Shown here piece by piece: positions 44,510 through 56,854 of a stretch of DNA of 64,000 nucleotides. Source of the DNA: Sipunculus nudus (lineage: Eukaryota; Annelida; Sipuncula; Golfingiida; Sipunculidae). Position 1 is the stretch's first letter, and each line of letters opens with the position of its first letter. Position numbers and translations under genes: made by a program. The DNA lies in NCBI GenBank assembly GCA_026874595.1, contig CM049306.1:18409019-18473018 (forward strand). Reading direction: 5' to 3'. The notes below the pieces were generated by a model. It saw nothing but the letters and a program-made list of their open reading frames with translations. It was not told the origin of the DNA and searched no databases.

Positions 44510-45940
44510 CAGTGGCGGATCCAAGGGGGGGGGGGGCACAGGGGGCGATGCCCCCCCCCCCCCCCCCCCCCCCCACCTAGAATTTTTTTCGGGCTAATGA
44601 AAATTGCAAATTGTATCAATGTTTTCTGGGATAAGGAACTTTTTTACCTTGTCCTTGTTAACTTCTTGACAGTGAAATATAACATCAAGAATCAGCACTG
44701 CATTTAACATATAAGGAACAAACAGTACCAGAAATATTATCTTGTCACATAAGTAAATACCAAGGAATAAAGTCATATCTCCGCTACTGTGTCCACTTGA
44801 AGCTAGTCCTTGTATACTGGACACACTGGAAGATAAAGTCCAGTAGGCCTACACCAGTTTTAGGACCATTAATATACCAGCAAGTCAAGGTATTACAAGG
44901 TGACAAACTGTTAAACTTTAGAACCTTTCAGACATACAGAAGTGATTTATGCCAATATTCTAAAACTTCTGCTTTGTATCAAATTTATTAGAGACACAAA
45001 TGTCTGGCTAAAGTGCCCGAAAATGCTCAAATTTGATTTCTTAATTATCATGTCTTCAAAAAATTTTCTGACCGTGACTCAATAAGACAAACAGAACTGC
45101 TTTAGTCCTATATTCTAAAACTTCTGCATTGTATCCAATTTATCAGAAAGTAAAGTGTCTGGTTAAAGTGCCCTAAAATGCTCAAATTTGATTTCCTAAT
45201 CATCATATCTTCAAAAAATTTCTTTACCGTGCATGTGAGGGGGACACCCCCTTCCACACACTCAATATGACATGCATAAGTGATTTTTTTCTATATTCTA
45301 AAAATTTTCTGACCGTGACTCAATAAGACAAACAGAAGTGCTTAAGTCCTATATCCTCTGCATTGTATCCAATTTATCAGAAAGTAAAGTGTCTGGTTAA
45401 AGTGCCCTAAAATGCTCAAATTTGATTTCCTTATCATCATATCTTCAAAAAATTTCCTCAGCGTGCATGTGAGGGGGACACCCCCTCCCACATCCTTAAT
45501 ATGACATACAGAAGTCCTATATTCTAAAACTTTTGCATTGTATCTAATTTATCAGAAACAAAAATTGTCTGGTTTATGGGTCCAAAATGCTCAAATTTGA
45601 TTTTTTAATCATCATATCTTCAAAAATTTCCTCACCGTGCATGCGAGAGGGACACCCCCTCCCAAACCCTGAATAGGCAAACAGAAGTGATTTAGGCCAA
45701 TATTCTAAAACTTTTGCTTTGTATCCAATTTATCAGAAACAAAAATGTCTGGTTTAAGTTCACGAAAATCCTCAAATTTGATTTCTTAATTATCATATCT
45801 TCAAAAAATTTCCTCACCGTGTGAGGAGGAAACCCCCTCCCACACCCTCCCCCCTCGAGCGATACGCGCCCTCGACCAACATGCAATCTAGAATCTGAAC
45901 CGTCCCCCCCCCCCAACAGTTTGTTCTAGATCCGCCACTG
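44510..45940. mobile_element. 1.43-kb inverted-repeat element with 5-bp target duplication (ACCAG) and internal tandem units
   Basis: Left terminus CAGTGGCGGATC and right terminus GATCCGCCACTG are near reverse complements, and ACCAG lies outside both (44505-44509 and 45941-45945). G and C runs follow each terminus. Inside, five diverged units are anchored by GCTCAAATTTGATTTC at about 45025, 45180, 45414, 45589 and 45770, each followed by ATCATATCTTCAAAAAATTT and, in most, GTGCATGTGAGGGGGACACC. No transposase frame found. A terminus of the same family lies at 24656-24675. Confidence 0.8.
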
Positions 45941-45972
45941 ACCAGAACTGTAGACCTGAATTTTAACTCTCT

Positions 45973-46112
45973 CAGGGGCAACCCAGGAGGACTATGATTA
46001 ATCTAAAAAAAAAGTCCTCAGGTTCGACAAAAGGGGGGGAGGGGGTCCAGGCCACATTAGTCTGAAGCCCTTAAAAAAAGGTTGCTTCGGCTGAAAACCT
46101 GATCCGCTTCTG
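45973..46112 (-). mobile_element. 140-bp inverted-repeat element with 5-bp target duplication (TCTCT)
   Basis: Begins CAGGGGCAACCCAGGAGGAC and ends CCTGATCCGCTTCTG. TCTCT is present at 45968-45972 and 46113-46117. It is the inverted orientation of the 14326 family, with GGTTGCTTCGGCTGAAAA and GGGGGTCCAGGCC inside. Only 28 bp from the preceding element's duplication. Confidence 0.8.
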
Positions 46113-46431
46113 TCTCTAACATACGCTCGAAACACACCATAATTAATAAGCTAACAAAGTAATGATATTTGGGAACACCCAGTGATTTAGTTTGGTTGTT
46201 TGTTCATAATTGCAAATTACTGATCAACAAATAATTCCACGTAAGCACAGTCTTTTGAATAGTATAAACATCACCCTGGACAGCGTTATTTCAGCTTCAT
46301 TAAGATATTATATGAATGCATTTTATGTCAATCCAAGGTTATAAATATGTTTGGAATGTTGGATTGTTCACTAATGTGACTGTATAACCGTTATTTGACC
46401 CGCCGAATGATAGTCGCTGCTATATACTCAG

Positions 46432-46675
46432 TATAAATATATGCTCGGCAAAGTAAACATTTGTAAAACAATAATTGTACAGGCTGTACTGTAAGGAATT
46501 CTGGTAGTCACTCGGAGTCGGCTGTACCCCTGGATCTTGTCCATAATTTCATCGGTCCTGTTAGACCCTCGTTAGCAACAGCGCGGAATGTCAGTTCCTA
46601 GGCAGACGACACCAGCTGGACCACGTGACACATGCCCGCGCTTTAGCTGGAGGCAAGACCGTCAGCTATTTTTAG
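46432..46675 (+). promoter_or_regulatory. Candidate regulatory cluster (TATA, MCAT, E-boxes, MEF2)
   Basis: Within a locally GC-richer, repeat-poor stretch: TATAAATA at 46432, GGAATG (MCAT/TEAD core) at 46585, the E-boxes CAGCTG at 46613 and CACGTG at 46622, and CTATTTTTAG, a consensus MEF2 site, at 46666. These words can occur by chance; their packing into about 90 bp is the argument. No adjacent gene is recognised. Confidence 0.25.
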
Positions 46676-47130
46676 CTTTACTGGTGCAACTAGTTCATCA
46701 ACTGGTTGGTCATGTTATCAAGCATATTAATATTGAAGACTGAACAGAAAAGGGTCAGTCTTTACAGATGGCCGGCACACGGAGTTCGGCGATTCTAGGA
46801 TCATCTGAAGTAAAATTGCGAGCGATATATACTGTAAGGATTCATTATACGGGATTTGTTGCCGTGTCTTAAAATTTATACTGCTATGTCCTGTGGAATG
46901 CATATCTTTAATCATATACAAATCCACAAACGCTTTTTAATGATTTGTACATCTTCATCATATATTCATGACACATAATACCATCTGCTACCAGCAGTTA
47001 TAACCATTCAGTGAGTTTGATTATACATGGATCAGAGCTGATGCTATATGTGTGCACTTATACCTGTGATTGTATTATTTTTTAGTTTATAACAATCTGC
47101 GCAAACACAATACGCGATGTCCCTATAAAC
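46676..47130. other. Non-coding, nothing recognised
   Basis: No gene or element structure seen. Confidence 0.45.
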
Positions 47131-47503
47131 TAGGGCTGTATCAATATACCGATATATCGGTACATATCGATACGTCACACCGATATTTTACCGATGCGAT
47201 TTGCATGCTGTATCGTCCTATCGATAAAACAGAATTATTGCTAAGCGAAACATATGAGCGAAACATATAACAATACGCCATATTGAAATGGCGTAATATA
47301 GCTTTATACCATAAATATTATATATACAATCGATGCATATATGTATATACAAATTATATTTAATATTGATATATAATATTTTTTTTGGATTTTAAGGAAC
47401 ATGCAAACTTAAGCGTATCGTCAATACTATTGGGTAAATATATCGCTTTATGCGTATTGCAATACGTATTGTACCTGAATAGCCTGACCTATACCTAGCC
47501 CTA
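47131..47503. mobile_element. Probable small inverted-repeat element rich in ATCGAT words
   Basis: Left end TAGGGCTGTATCAATATACC and right end CCTATACCTAGCCCTA share TAGGGCT in inverted form. The left part contains ATACCGATATATCGGTA, a palindrome, and the right part GTATTGCAATACGTATTG. No clear target duplication could be read. Confidence 0.45.
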
Positions 47504-48126
47504 AATTATATACGTTTTCCAATATTTGCTGACGCAATATCTGTTTGAATTCCCTTATCTTAAGACCATTGCAACTGGCTTCTTACCCATGAACAATACC
47601 GAACTTTTACACCAGATTTCGTAATCATTAATTGGCGGTGTTTTGCTGTGTGCAAAACGGCCCTTATTTCTATATTCAAACTGATCTTAATCAACTTGAG
47701 GGTTTTTTTCTCAACGTGTATTTGCATCATCACCTCTGAATTAAAAATATACACTAATAATTATACAGTCAAACGAACTGATCAAAATCTTGGTCACAAT
47801 ATATCCTCCGTTCATACTCCATATGCATTCACCCTTGGGGCGGGGGGGGGGGGGGGGTATAAGTTTTAATCCTCAACCCTTCAAACAGAACACGAGGTGA
47901 GAGGAATAGCCCTGCTACGACCATTCATAAACGAACCATATTATGTGGTGGTGTGGTCCTGTTAGTTAGTCATAACAAGTCGATACGGACACGATAGAAG
48001 TGGTCTTAATTTATTTGCACCACATATGGTTCTTAATCACATCAGATGTGCGTCCGCGCAACATTTGTATACCCTTAATTACATCTGGGGATTAAGTATA
48101 TATGCATTCCCTAACTTGCCTGTTTA

Positions 48127-48177
<51 letters not shown>

Positions 48178-48527
48178 TATATATATATATCCGACCTACC
48201 CATGCATTTCTCCTATTCTTCAAAGCAAACCACTGATCTCTCTAACGTGTACACAGTCACATATTCAAATAGTCCAGTAAAAATACTTGACACAAATGCT
48301 TGGGAAGTATATATACTTGAAAAAATAGACATTGTTAAAAATGAAATGCAGGACCGGATCCATGCAGGCAGAGTTTTTGTGTATGTGTGACTATATAATA
48401 CACATAATTTTATTGTTTTTATTTTACTAGTATTTTTAATTTATTTTTCGAAGCATGTGTTGTAGATACATACACCTAAACACACGGACACACACCCTTA
48501 TGTGTATATATGTGTATGTATACATAT

Positions 48528-48568
<41 letters not shown>

Positions 48569-49065
48569 GCAGACATATGAACAGTCGACAGTGTGGCCGC
48601 ACACTTTTATACACACACTCAAGCATATTCACACTCCATGCATATCACAATGTGTACCACGTGTAAGCCACAGTCGGTAATTTCACAGGGACATCAAAGA
48701 ATTCACGTGTATTCGGTTTTCCTCACAGCAGGATTTCTGGGTTATCTTTGTTGAAGTGACTCATTTGTTGTGTGATTTGCGATGAACTTCAGCACAGAGG
48801 TTTTATAAAGGTAATATTATCCATGTGGATAATAAACTACAGGAAACAACAGTTACGGACGCACATGTTTGATTTTGATAACAATAATGATGAAATAATA
48901 GATTAATAAAAGTATAAGAAAATGAAAGTTACAACAAACAGGATTCTCTAACGAACATATATAAGCCTGTATGTATACAAACACTAAGTGTGTTTTACTT
49001 TTATCTTAATATAGTCTATGATTGAATGATTTATTGATTTTATTCAGATTAGCCAATAGATTAAA
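47504..49065. other. Non-coding with microsatellites
   Basis: Contains a G-run near 47840, (TA)n at 48130-48190, and TG then GA repeats at 48530-48568. No gene recognised. Confidence 0.5.
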
Positions 49066-49271
49066 CGGGGGGGAGGGGGTCCAGGGGGTCCGGACCACCC
49101 TTTTTTCCAACCACCGCAACCTTTTTAAAGGTTTTCAGACCAATTTTTGCAGCCTGGACCCCCCTTTTCCAGATCTGCATGGGGACCTTTTTTAGGCTTT
49201 GTCATATATCCTCCTGGGTTGAACCACTCCCCCCCCCCCCCCCACATCCTCAATCCTGCATCGGCCCCTGT
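49066..49271 (+). mobile_element. Copy of the GGACCCCCC small element family
   Basis: Carries GGGGTCCGGACCACCCTTTT, CGCAACCTTTTTAAAGG, CAGCCTGGACCCCCCTTTTC and CTCCTGGGTTGAACCAC as in the 14326 copy and ends GCATCGGCCCCTG. The left terminus is degraded and no duplication is readable. Confidence 0.65.
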
Positions 49272-50473
49272 ATGCAATCGGTAAGCGTTCACTGGAAGTC
49301 TACATAAAACCTGGATAACTATTAAATAAGAGCGCAGTAAGTGTACATGACATGAATGAGTAAAGCAGTATTAAAGGCAAAACTTACAAAACAGTTTTCT
49401 ATTCAAACTGATAAAATATCTTCCATTAAAAATTATAAAATATCTATCAAAATTGATAAAATATCATTTATTAGTTTCCTCATGGAATTAAAAATTAAAT
49501 AATAACTATATGATAAAATACATCTATAACCCCAGCTCTATAATCCCTGACATGAATATGTGAAGACATTTATATAGGTAAAGTGGAATAGCTAGGAATT
49601 AAACTACCTGTGATGGATGGCAGAGCATGACCAGATGACAGAGTACAGAACATAAACATGTATTTTGACAGTCAGCTTACATTTTATATAGAACAGAAAC
49701 AACTATAAACACACAGGTTACGTAAAGAGAGCAAACCCCGCATGAGTCGGATCGTAGAATGCTTACCAAGCAATAACATGCAATCGTGAAGCTGTTCATA
49801 TGTATGACTGTGATACCGACATCAAAACCTTGTATCTACACAGTGTATAACCACAGCGCAGCTCGCTGGTACATGTAAACCGCCGTGTACGGAGTCAGGA
49901 GATCATAAAATATAAACTATAAACAACAATATATTAATGATGGATTGGGTTTGCTTTTGATTTGTAAAACGTTGTCTTCACTCTTTGATGAATTTTGGTT
50001 TTATAGGAAAAATATCATAGTATGATATATTTAATATAATATATATATATATATATATATATAGGTCAAGCTAGGTCAAGGGCACTTGGTCAGTGACTCA
50101 TAACATGTAAACAGACTACAGGGGAACCATCCGGACTCTGCATTTTTTACAATACCAGAACGGCGGACCACAGAATTATATAACAAACTGTGCTTTACCA
50201 AATAATGCTATTGAGCATTTCGATTATCAATACCGTAACCGTAGCTGTCACGTTTTTAATATCCTCACGTCATATTATTCAGTAATATGTGTGTGACCCA
50301 CTCTTTGTTTAATGTTTAATATGTTTCTCCCTTACTGATACCGGTAGCTTAGTATATTAAGATACTTCAATTCTGTTTCTGTGATTGCAGGTTCAAATAC
50401 ATGTGGCCTGATGATAAATGCAACATGAAACCTCAGGTAGCCACAAACATGTAAAGCCACTCGAATCCAATGT
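49272..50473. other. Non-coding, nothing recognised
   Basis: AT-rich; a short (TA)n lies at 50037-50062. No gene found. Confidence 0.5.
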
Positions 50474-50487
50474 ATATGGAAAGTTCT

Positions 50488-50555
<68 letters not shown>

Positions 50556-50569
50556 AGAACTTTCCATAT
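50474..50569. repeat. Perfect 96-bp palindrome built on a (TA)31 core
   Basis: The 17-bp arm ATATGGAAAGTTCTTAC, about 31 TA units, then the exact reverse complement GTAAGAACTTTCCATAT. Because TA is self-complementary the whole segment is one palindrome. A TG and GA microsatellite follows. Confidence 0.9.
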
Positions 50570-53500
50570 GCACGTGTGTGTGTGTGAGAGAGGGGGAAAG
50601 AGGGAGAGAAAGAGAAAGGGCCACACATACACAGAAATCGTGTTCGTTCTGCTGCAGTTAAAACCTAGGAGCATTTATACACGCATAACGGTGTCATACA
50701 CGGTAGTCCCTCCAATTTGTAGGGTAAATTCACAGGATGCATTGTTTGCATGTCAAAGGATATTAAACTGAATTGCAACATTTAAAAAATTATTAAATGA
50801 TTTTATCAAATATTGCAGATGTTACGGAAGGTATTTTCTTATGATAACAATACTTCCGCGATATATATATATTATATATAATATTGTATATATATATGTG
50901 TGTGTGTGTTTGTATGTGTGTGCCCTTCATAAAGTTTTCTCAAAGGTAGCAAAAATTATACCGTGGAAATGTCTATTTCATTATAAAAAAAATATGAAGC
51001 AAATGATTATTTTCCGTCAGTTGAGTCAATCTGTCAAATATATGACTAATGTTTTAGTCAATTTGAGAAGTTTATAAAATTTTCAGTCGTTTTATAAAGT
51101 GCCTGGCTCAGAAATAAATTGCCTGAGTAATAATTTAAGGCAATTTACAAATTGACTTATTTTACATGTAACTTATATAACGTATGCTTGCCACTGAAAG
51201 AGTATATAGAAAGCAGTAAAATACCCTTGGCATTAGCAAATTTAATGACATATAAGCAAAAGACAAAGGCAGGCAGCTGTGCATGGTTTTAAAACTTGTA
51301 TACGACATCCCCCCTCCCCACCCCCACCCTACCCCTTCCTGAAAACGTCATGTACCAGTTATAAACAAAATCCCTATATTTATATTCCGCAAAATTGTAA
51401 AGTATTGCATGGGACACAAAGTTCGTGTGTGGGCTCCTGGGGCCTTGAACAGATGGGTAATTTTCAGACAGCTTAAACGTGATGAAAGAGACCCTTAAAC
51501 AGGTGCCCTGGTTTCATGCATCGCACTGCTGCTGTAGGCCTACACTGGCATTATGAACGGAGGCTATATTATAAACACCGTAAAACCCTAAACATAATCA
51601 CAGGAGACAGGGTCTATCACAGCGGGATACATATAAAAACGAAGGTACTTGACTGGCGTTTCAAATGGTGAATTATAGATAGTACAACAGTGTTTGAAAC
51701 AGCTGACATGGGTCAAGTTTAGATAAACGTTAAGCTCATAAGAGTGCATATACCTTAGCCAAAGCAGAACGATCCTACTGGATTTACTTTTTTTTCCGGA
51801 TTTACGCCAAAATATATAGTCCTAACGATCAAACAAACAAATTAAGCAACAAACAAACAGGAGGGAAAACATATCCTCCTTTGGGGTGGGGGTGGAAATG
51901 ACAATCTCCGGTATCTTATAAGATTCAAATGCTGAAACCTTTAAATGAGTGAAAAATTAATGTGTTAATGCTGCGCAAGCCTAGAACTCTGCCCGAGTCA
52001 CGATAGCAACAGATGAAATCTCAGCGGAACACCATTATTTCTATTCTTGTTGCTGCATAAATGGTCAACTCAACTTCCTGCATATGAACAAGCAGATAAA
52101 ATAAAATGATTTAAACCTATTAAATGGAAACAGTATACAAGTAATTCTTCCGTGTTTTATACAATGCGGCAATTTAATATTCAACTCCTGCCACAGCTGT
52201 GTCAAGCTGACAAAAACAATGGTTATCTTATGCAAACGTTCTTTATTTGAGTAAGAGCTTTAACTAACAGTGATTTCTGATAATGCATACACTCAGTTTA
52301 TTGAGATTCAAACAAACCACAGAAACAGAAAATATCAGTGTTATATCCTCGTGTATTTTTTCATTCTTTGTGATGCGCATTCATATCCATCGTGACATAA
52401 ATATTGTTGTGATTGCATTCATGCACATCATAAATTCTCACTTTGCATTAAAAATATACCTTGCAGAAAGTGCATGTACACTTTGATACAAATATACATA
52501 CATGTGTGTAAAGATGCGTATAGGTGAATAGGTGTATGTAAAACGTTCCGTTAATGAAGATTTATGTGACGGTTGAACAACTGTTAAGGTATAATTATAG
52601 GTATTTTATTTTTAATATTAAGAAGGTTTAACATGGACGGAGGGACACTTCGACATCAAAGTTTACCGCGGGAAACTCTCCCCCGGGACTTTATATTGTC
52701 CTGGCCTATCTCCGACGGTGCATTTTAATCTTCCTGGTTATATATTAATGTACCTTTTTGATGGCCCTATTATCGAGGCAGTTCAGGCAGCTCGTACCTT
52801 CACCAAATTTTATATTATAATTTTATAATTTATACCTAGTCAAAATCTAAAACTGTTAACTATTCAAACTTAAACTATTATCGACACTTCCTTGCTCAAG
52901 ACCACGTCATATTCGTAGCACCAAATTCCTCAGTCTAATGTCAGCACCAGAGGCTTGACTTGTTCTTCCTTTGAAATGGGAGAAATTAAAATCCACATCA
53001 GGATCAACTCCACCAGCAATACACAGACAGACTGCAGGGCTGACGACAGAATAGAGGCTCTCTCTCTCTCTCTCTCTCTCATTATATATTCTCCTCTTGA
53101 ACAACAATGGGACCACCTTGAGATAAGCATTAATACTTATATAAACATATTTAATATAAAATATGTGTTAATGCATACTTTAATATATCTTTGTCCAAAC
53201 GGATGCCACGTAACCATGGCGACAAAGTTTTGCTACAGAAGCTGAGTCACTGCCTGGTATACGGCAGAGGAACAGAAGGATGACTGGCGTCACTGTGGAC
53301 GTCTTGAGCCACCGTGCATGACGCCCAGACAGCCGGGCGTCCTAACCACTGCCTGCATGATGGCGGCCAGGGGACAGGCTGTAGATACATAGATCATCCA
53401 CTGATCTTCTTTCAAGTGCTTTATTCTCAAAGAGACAACTTGACACGTCACGCCACGGTGAAATTGAATAATGGCACCTACAAAATCACACGTTAATTTA

Positions 53501-53971
53501 TCAGATCTAATGACTTGATTTACCTTCAGTGCACTAGATTTTTGCCTCTGGCTGTGTACGGGCCACGTCCATTGTACTGATGGGTACCTGTATATACATA
53601 CAGAAGTATACATAAATACTGTTGGTAACTACACCTGCATAACTTAAAGATGACGCCAGCATTCAATTTGAATAACGTTTGGTGACGACTTTATAATGTA
53701 TGTGGTTTGTGATGTCGTGATTTTATCCATAAATATCTCGGACAAATCCCCATTTTATAATGCTGAAAAATGTCATTATAAGGTGCAACATTAATTCAGA
53801 CTCTCGGCAACAACGTTGCACATTTTATGGAAAGACCAAATTTCGATACTACAAGAAATATTATTCACAGCTTTAATAACCTGCTAAATATTTTACCATT
53901 TTGTCTTCCTAGCCGGCTCTGAACAAAGCGTATGAGAACTGGACTTATATATATATTCTTCCTTCCTGAAG
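50570..53971. other. Non-coding with minor repeats
   Basis: Includes (TA)n at 50862-50900, a C-rich run at 51308-51330, a (TC)n tract at 53058-53079, and at about 53305-53365 on the minus strand an A-box-like AGTGGTTAGGACGCCCGGCT with a short hairpin, perhaps a tRNA-derived SINE head. No host gene recognised. Confidence 0.5.
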
Positions 53972-54152
53972 AAGGGGCGGATCCAGGATGTAGGAAAAGG
54001 GGGTTCAACCTAGGAGGACTATAATAAACCCTTAAAAAAAAGTCATCAGGTCCGGAAAAATGGGTGGGTGGGTGGAAAAGAAAGGTTGCTTCGGCTGAAA
54101 AGGTTAGGTTCGGACCCCCTGGAACCCCTCCCCTCCCCTGGATCCGCTTCTG
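53972..54152 (-). mobile_element. Copy of the GGACCCCCC small element family
   Basis: Begins AAGGGGCGGATCCAGG and ends CCTGGATCCGCTTCTG, which are near reverse complements. Interior has CCTAGGAGGACTATAATAAA, AAAGTCATCAGGTCCGG and GGTTGCTTCGGCTGAAAAGG, matching the 45973 copy. Flanking 5-mers do not match, so the duplication is lost or the left edge is misread. Confidence 0.7.
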
Positions 54153-54662
54153 ATTCGGTCTGAAATAAGATGCGCTGCGTGCCCATAGAAAACTTGCAGA
54201 CAGTCCGATCTGATTAACCTGTATATGATGACATGTCTCTCGTGACTCCTTCCCTTTATTACAGACTGGATCATCCTGCATGATGGGGGGATCATATATG
54301 AGACATCCTGCGTTTGTAAACCTCTGGATGTGGATTGTTCATATGTATTAACGGGTCTTAAAGGCCTACAATCTATTTAGAACTTCCCTGTGTTCCTGTG
54401 GTTCATCCATGCACCCACCCGGTGCACAGGTGCATGAGCTCCTTATTGTCATGCTCACGGGTGTCTTTCTTTTTACGGATAAAGAAATAGCCTTTTGCCA
54501 AAAAGATATTGAAAGAAAAAACAAACGATAGTAATTCAAATTGCCTTAACCCTAATCCTAAAGTGTCATCAAAATTCGTTAACCACTAAAACTAAGATAA
54601 GATAAGATACATGTTAATGTCAGATAATTATAAATAAATAAATATATATTAAATTTATATAT

Positions 54663-54707
<45 letters not shown>

Positions 54708-55123
54708 TTGTAACGGACTATGTAAATCAGGTTAAGATCAGTACATGTTATATTAAGACTATTACGTACATACATTTAGATAAAAACATGCCACTACAGA
54801 AAACAAGAATGAGCTGCATGTATTAATAAAAATTTAGAGCTGCTTAGCTTGTATTAAAGCTTCATTATACAATGCCCTTCACTAAACTAATTAAAAACTG
54901 CATATATAAGTGGATTGAAATCAAAGTTGAGTAAAGGCGAGTAAAATTGTTAACAACCAACTAACGTGACGAAGGGAACTTTATAGTACCTCGCCACCTA
55001 TATATAGAGTATAATTCTCAGCAGTGTAGAGTATACGATCGAGCGGTTTTACTGAGATGGGACTAAATGTACATGTTTCCCTAATATTCATGTCCAGGTC
55101 GAGTTTCTACGATCTAAAATTTT

Positions 55124-55186
<63 letters not shown>

Positions 55187-55619
55187 GTATATATTTATTT
55201 ATTTATTTATTTATTTATATGTGTGTTTGAACGATTCTTTCGAACACGACCATGCAATGTGTGATCGAGTGTTGTGGTCGGGTAATGCTGTGTCCTTGCA
55301 ACAAAGTTAGGTTTTCTCGGGATAGTGGTATTATGGTATATGGGAGTGGTATGAGATCACGTCAGGTGGAAGGTTAAGTATCATATACACGATTATTTTA
55401 AATATTTCCATGAGGTAGAAATTGATATATTTATTAGTGGCAGGAAGGGATTTAGTATAAAACCTCCGTAGTTGCGTCCGTCTGCCCGCCCGTCCATCCG
55501 AAATTGGCTTTTAAACGCATTATAAGCCAAACAATTTGACCAAAACCATTTATCTTTCACACACAGCTCACCTATCCGCAGATGATGAAGAAGTCTATGG
55601 GCCAAAGGTCAAGGTCACA
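54153..55619. other. Non-coding with microsatellites
   Basis: Holds (TA)n at 54656-54703 and 55127-55182 and (TTTA)n at 55190-55219. GGTCAAGGTCACAGG at about 55607 belongs to the TGACC-type repeat in inverted orientation. No gene found. Confidence 0.5.
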
Positions 55620-55621
55620 GG

Positions 55622-55716
55622 ATTTCGAAAAAAGGGGGGATAGGCCACAAAGGTTGGTCTGAAACCTTAAAAAAAGTTGCGGCGGCTAAAGATCAAGATC
55701 CCCCACGGATCTGCTT
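55622..55716 (-). mobile_element. Partial copy of the GGACCCCCC small element family
   Basis: Contains TTGGTCTGAAACCTTAAAAA and GTTGCGGCGGCTAAAGATC and ends CCACGGATCTGCTTG. The other terminus is missing. Confidence 0.6.
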
Positions 55717-56024
55717 GAAAAGGCTTGTGGGTGCATCTAAAGCCAAAGTTTCATCCCAAACCTTCCATCTTTCACATATATATGGCCCACCTAACGCGCA
55801 TAAACGCAGTATGGTATAATTCGATCTCTGGGGCTTGTAATAAACAGACACATCTGCCTGGATATAGATCACATGTATTAGCACCATTACGAAACTATGG
55901 ATGTATGCAATCGCCTAAGTATCGCAAGAGAAGGCTCCCCCAGGCCCCTCCCCGCCTCTAACCCGTACCCCCGGTCCTAAATGCTCCCTCCCCTGTTACC
56001 CGCAGGTGAGCAGTATTGGGTATA
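55717..56024. other. Non-coding, nothing recognised
   Basis: Short intervening sequence; frames on both strands overlap without family features. Confidence 0.4.
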
Positions 56025-56233
56025 CAGTCGAACCTTTATAATATGGGCACCCTTGGGACTGGGCCGAACTGCCCTCTTTATAGAGGTGCCCACAATATGG
56101 AGGTAGTGGCTGCCTACAGTGCTGCCACCTACTTTGAAATATTAATGCTCCTGTGTTTTAATGTTTTAAGAGAACTTTATTAAATTGATGCTTGTACTTT
56201 CAACCTGTTTTTAAACATGAAGGTTAATAAAAC

Positions 56234-56264
<31 letters not shown>

Positions 56265-56854
56265 CGTACATAAACATAAATGTGTGAGTGTGCATGTATT
56301 ATAACATATATTGAACGACATATAACCCAAGTTACCGAATGAATCTTTAAATATATCATACTGTTCTACAAACTATCTCTAAGATAAGCCATTCTAAGAA
56401 TCATTCAACAGGTATACACTTTTTGGGCTATGCATGCCTAACCTTTATGTTTTAGTTTGGTGTTGACAGTAATAGCGAACATGCACAGGATGGATGCGAA
56501 TGACCAGTGTATGGTGTTGATCATTAAGTGTAACATTAAGTAAACAATGCACACCTCTGACTTTGTTCACCTGTGTTATCATTAATAGTTGAAATTTAAA
56601 TATAAATAATTAATGGTTATTCTGATTGCTAATAATTGAAAATTCACAATCAATGCATGAAGCTCTGAAATTTTAAATAGGAAGACACTTCAGTTGGGAA
56701 AATCAATGAAGTGCCAATATTAACTCGGGAAAAAGGCCCACTAACAGAATATAGAGGTGTCCACATTAGCTAAATATAATAAGGAGGAGGAAAAATGGGA
56801 CTTCCAAAAAGAGCCCACTTAAACGAGGTGCCCACTTATAGACAGGTTCGACTG
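56025..56854. mobile_element. 830-bp TA-flanked inverted-repeat element
   Basis: Left terminus CAGTCGAACCTTTATAATA and minus-strand right terminus CAGTCGAACCTGTCTATAAG, each followed by a GGGCACC motif within about 10 bp. TATA flanks both ends. This fits a non-autonomous Tc1/mariner-type element inserted at TA. Further GTGCCCAC motifs lie near both ends. (TA)n at 56238-56266 inside. No transposase. Confidence 0.75.

Noticed and set aside
44350-44707. Frames with poly-Gly or poly-Pro
   Set aside because: Readthrough of G and C homopolymer runs at the element terminus.
52907-53245. Frames with RERERERES or LSLSLSL
   Set aside because: Translation of a (TC)n microsatellite.
53305-53365. Minus-strand tRNA-like sequence with AGTGGTTAGGACGCCCGG
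   Set aside because: The anticodon-like stem forms, but no proper B box or acceptor stem; not a tRNA gene, possibly a SINE head.
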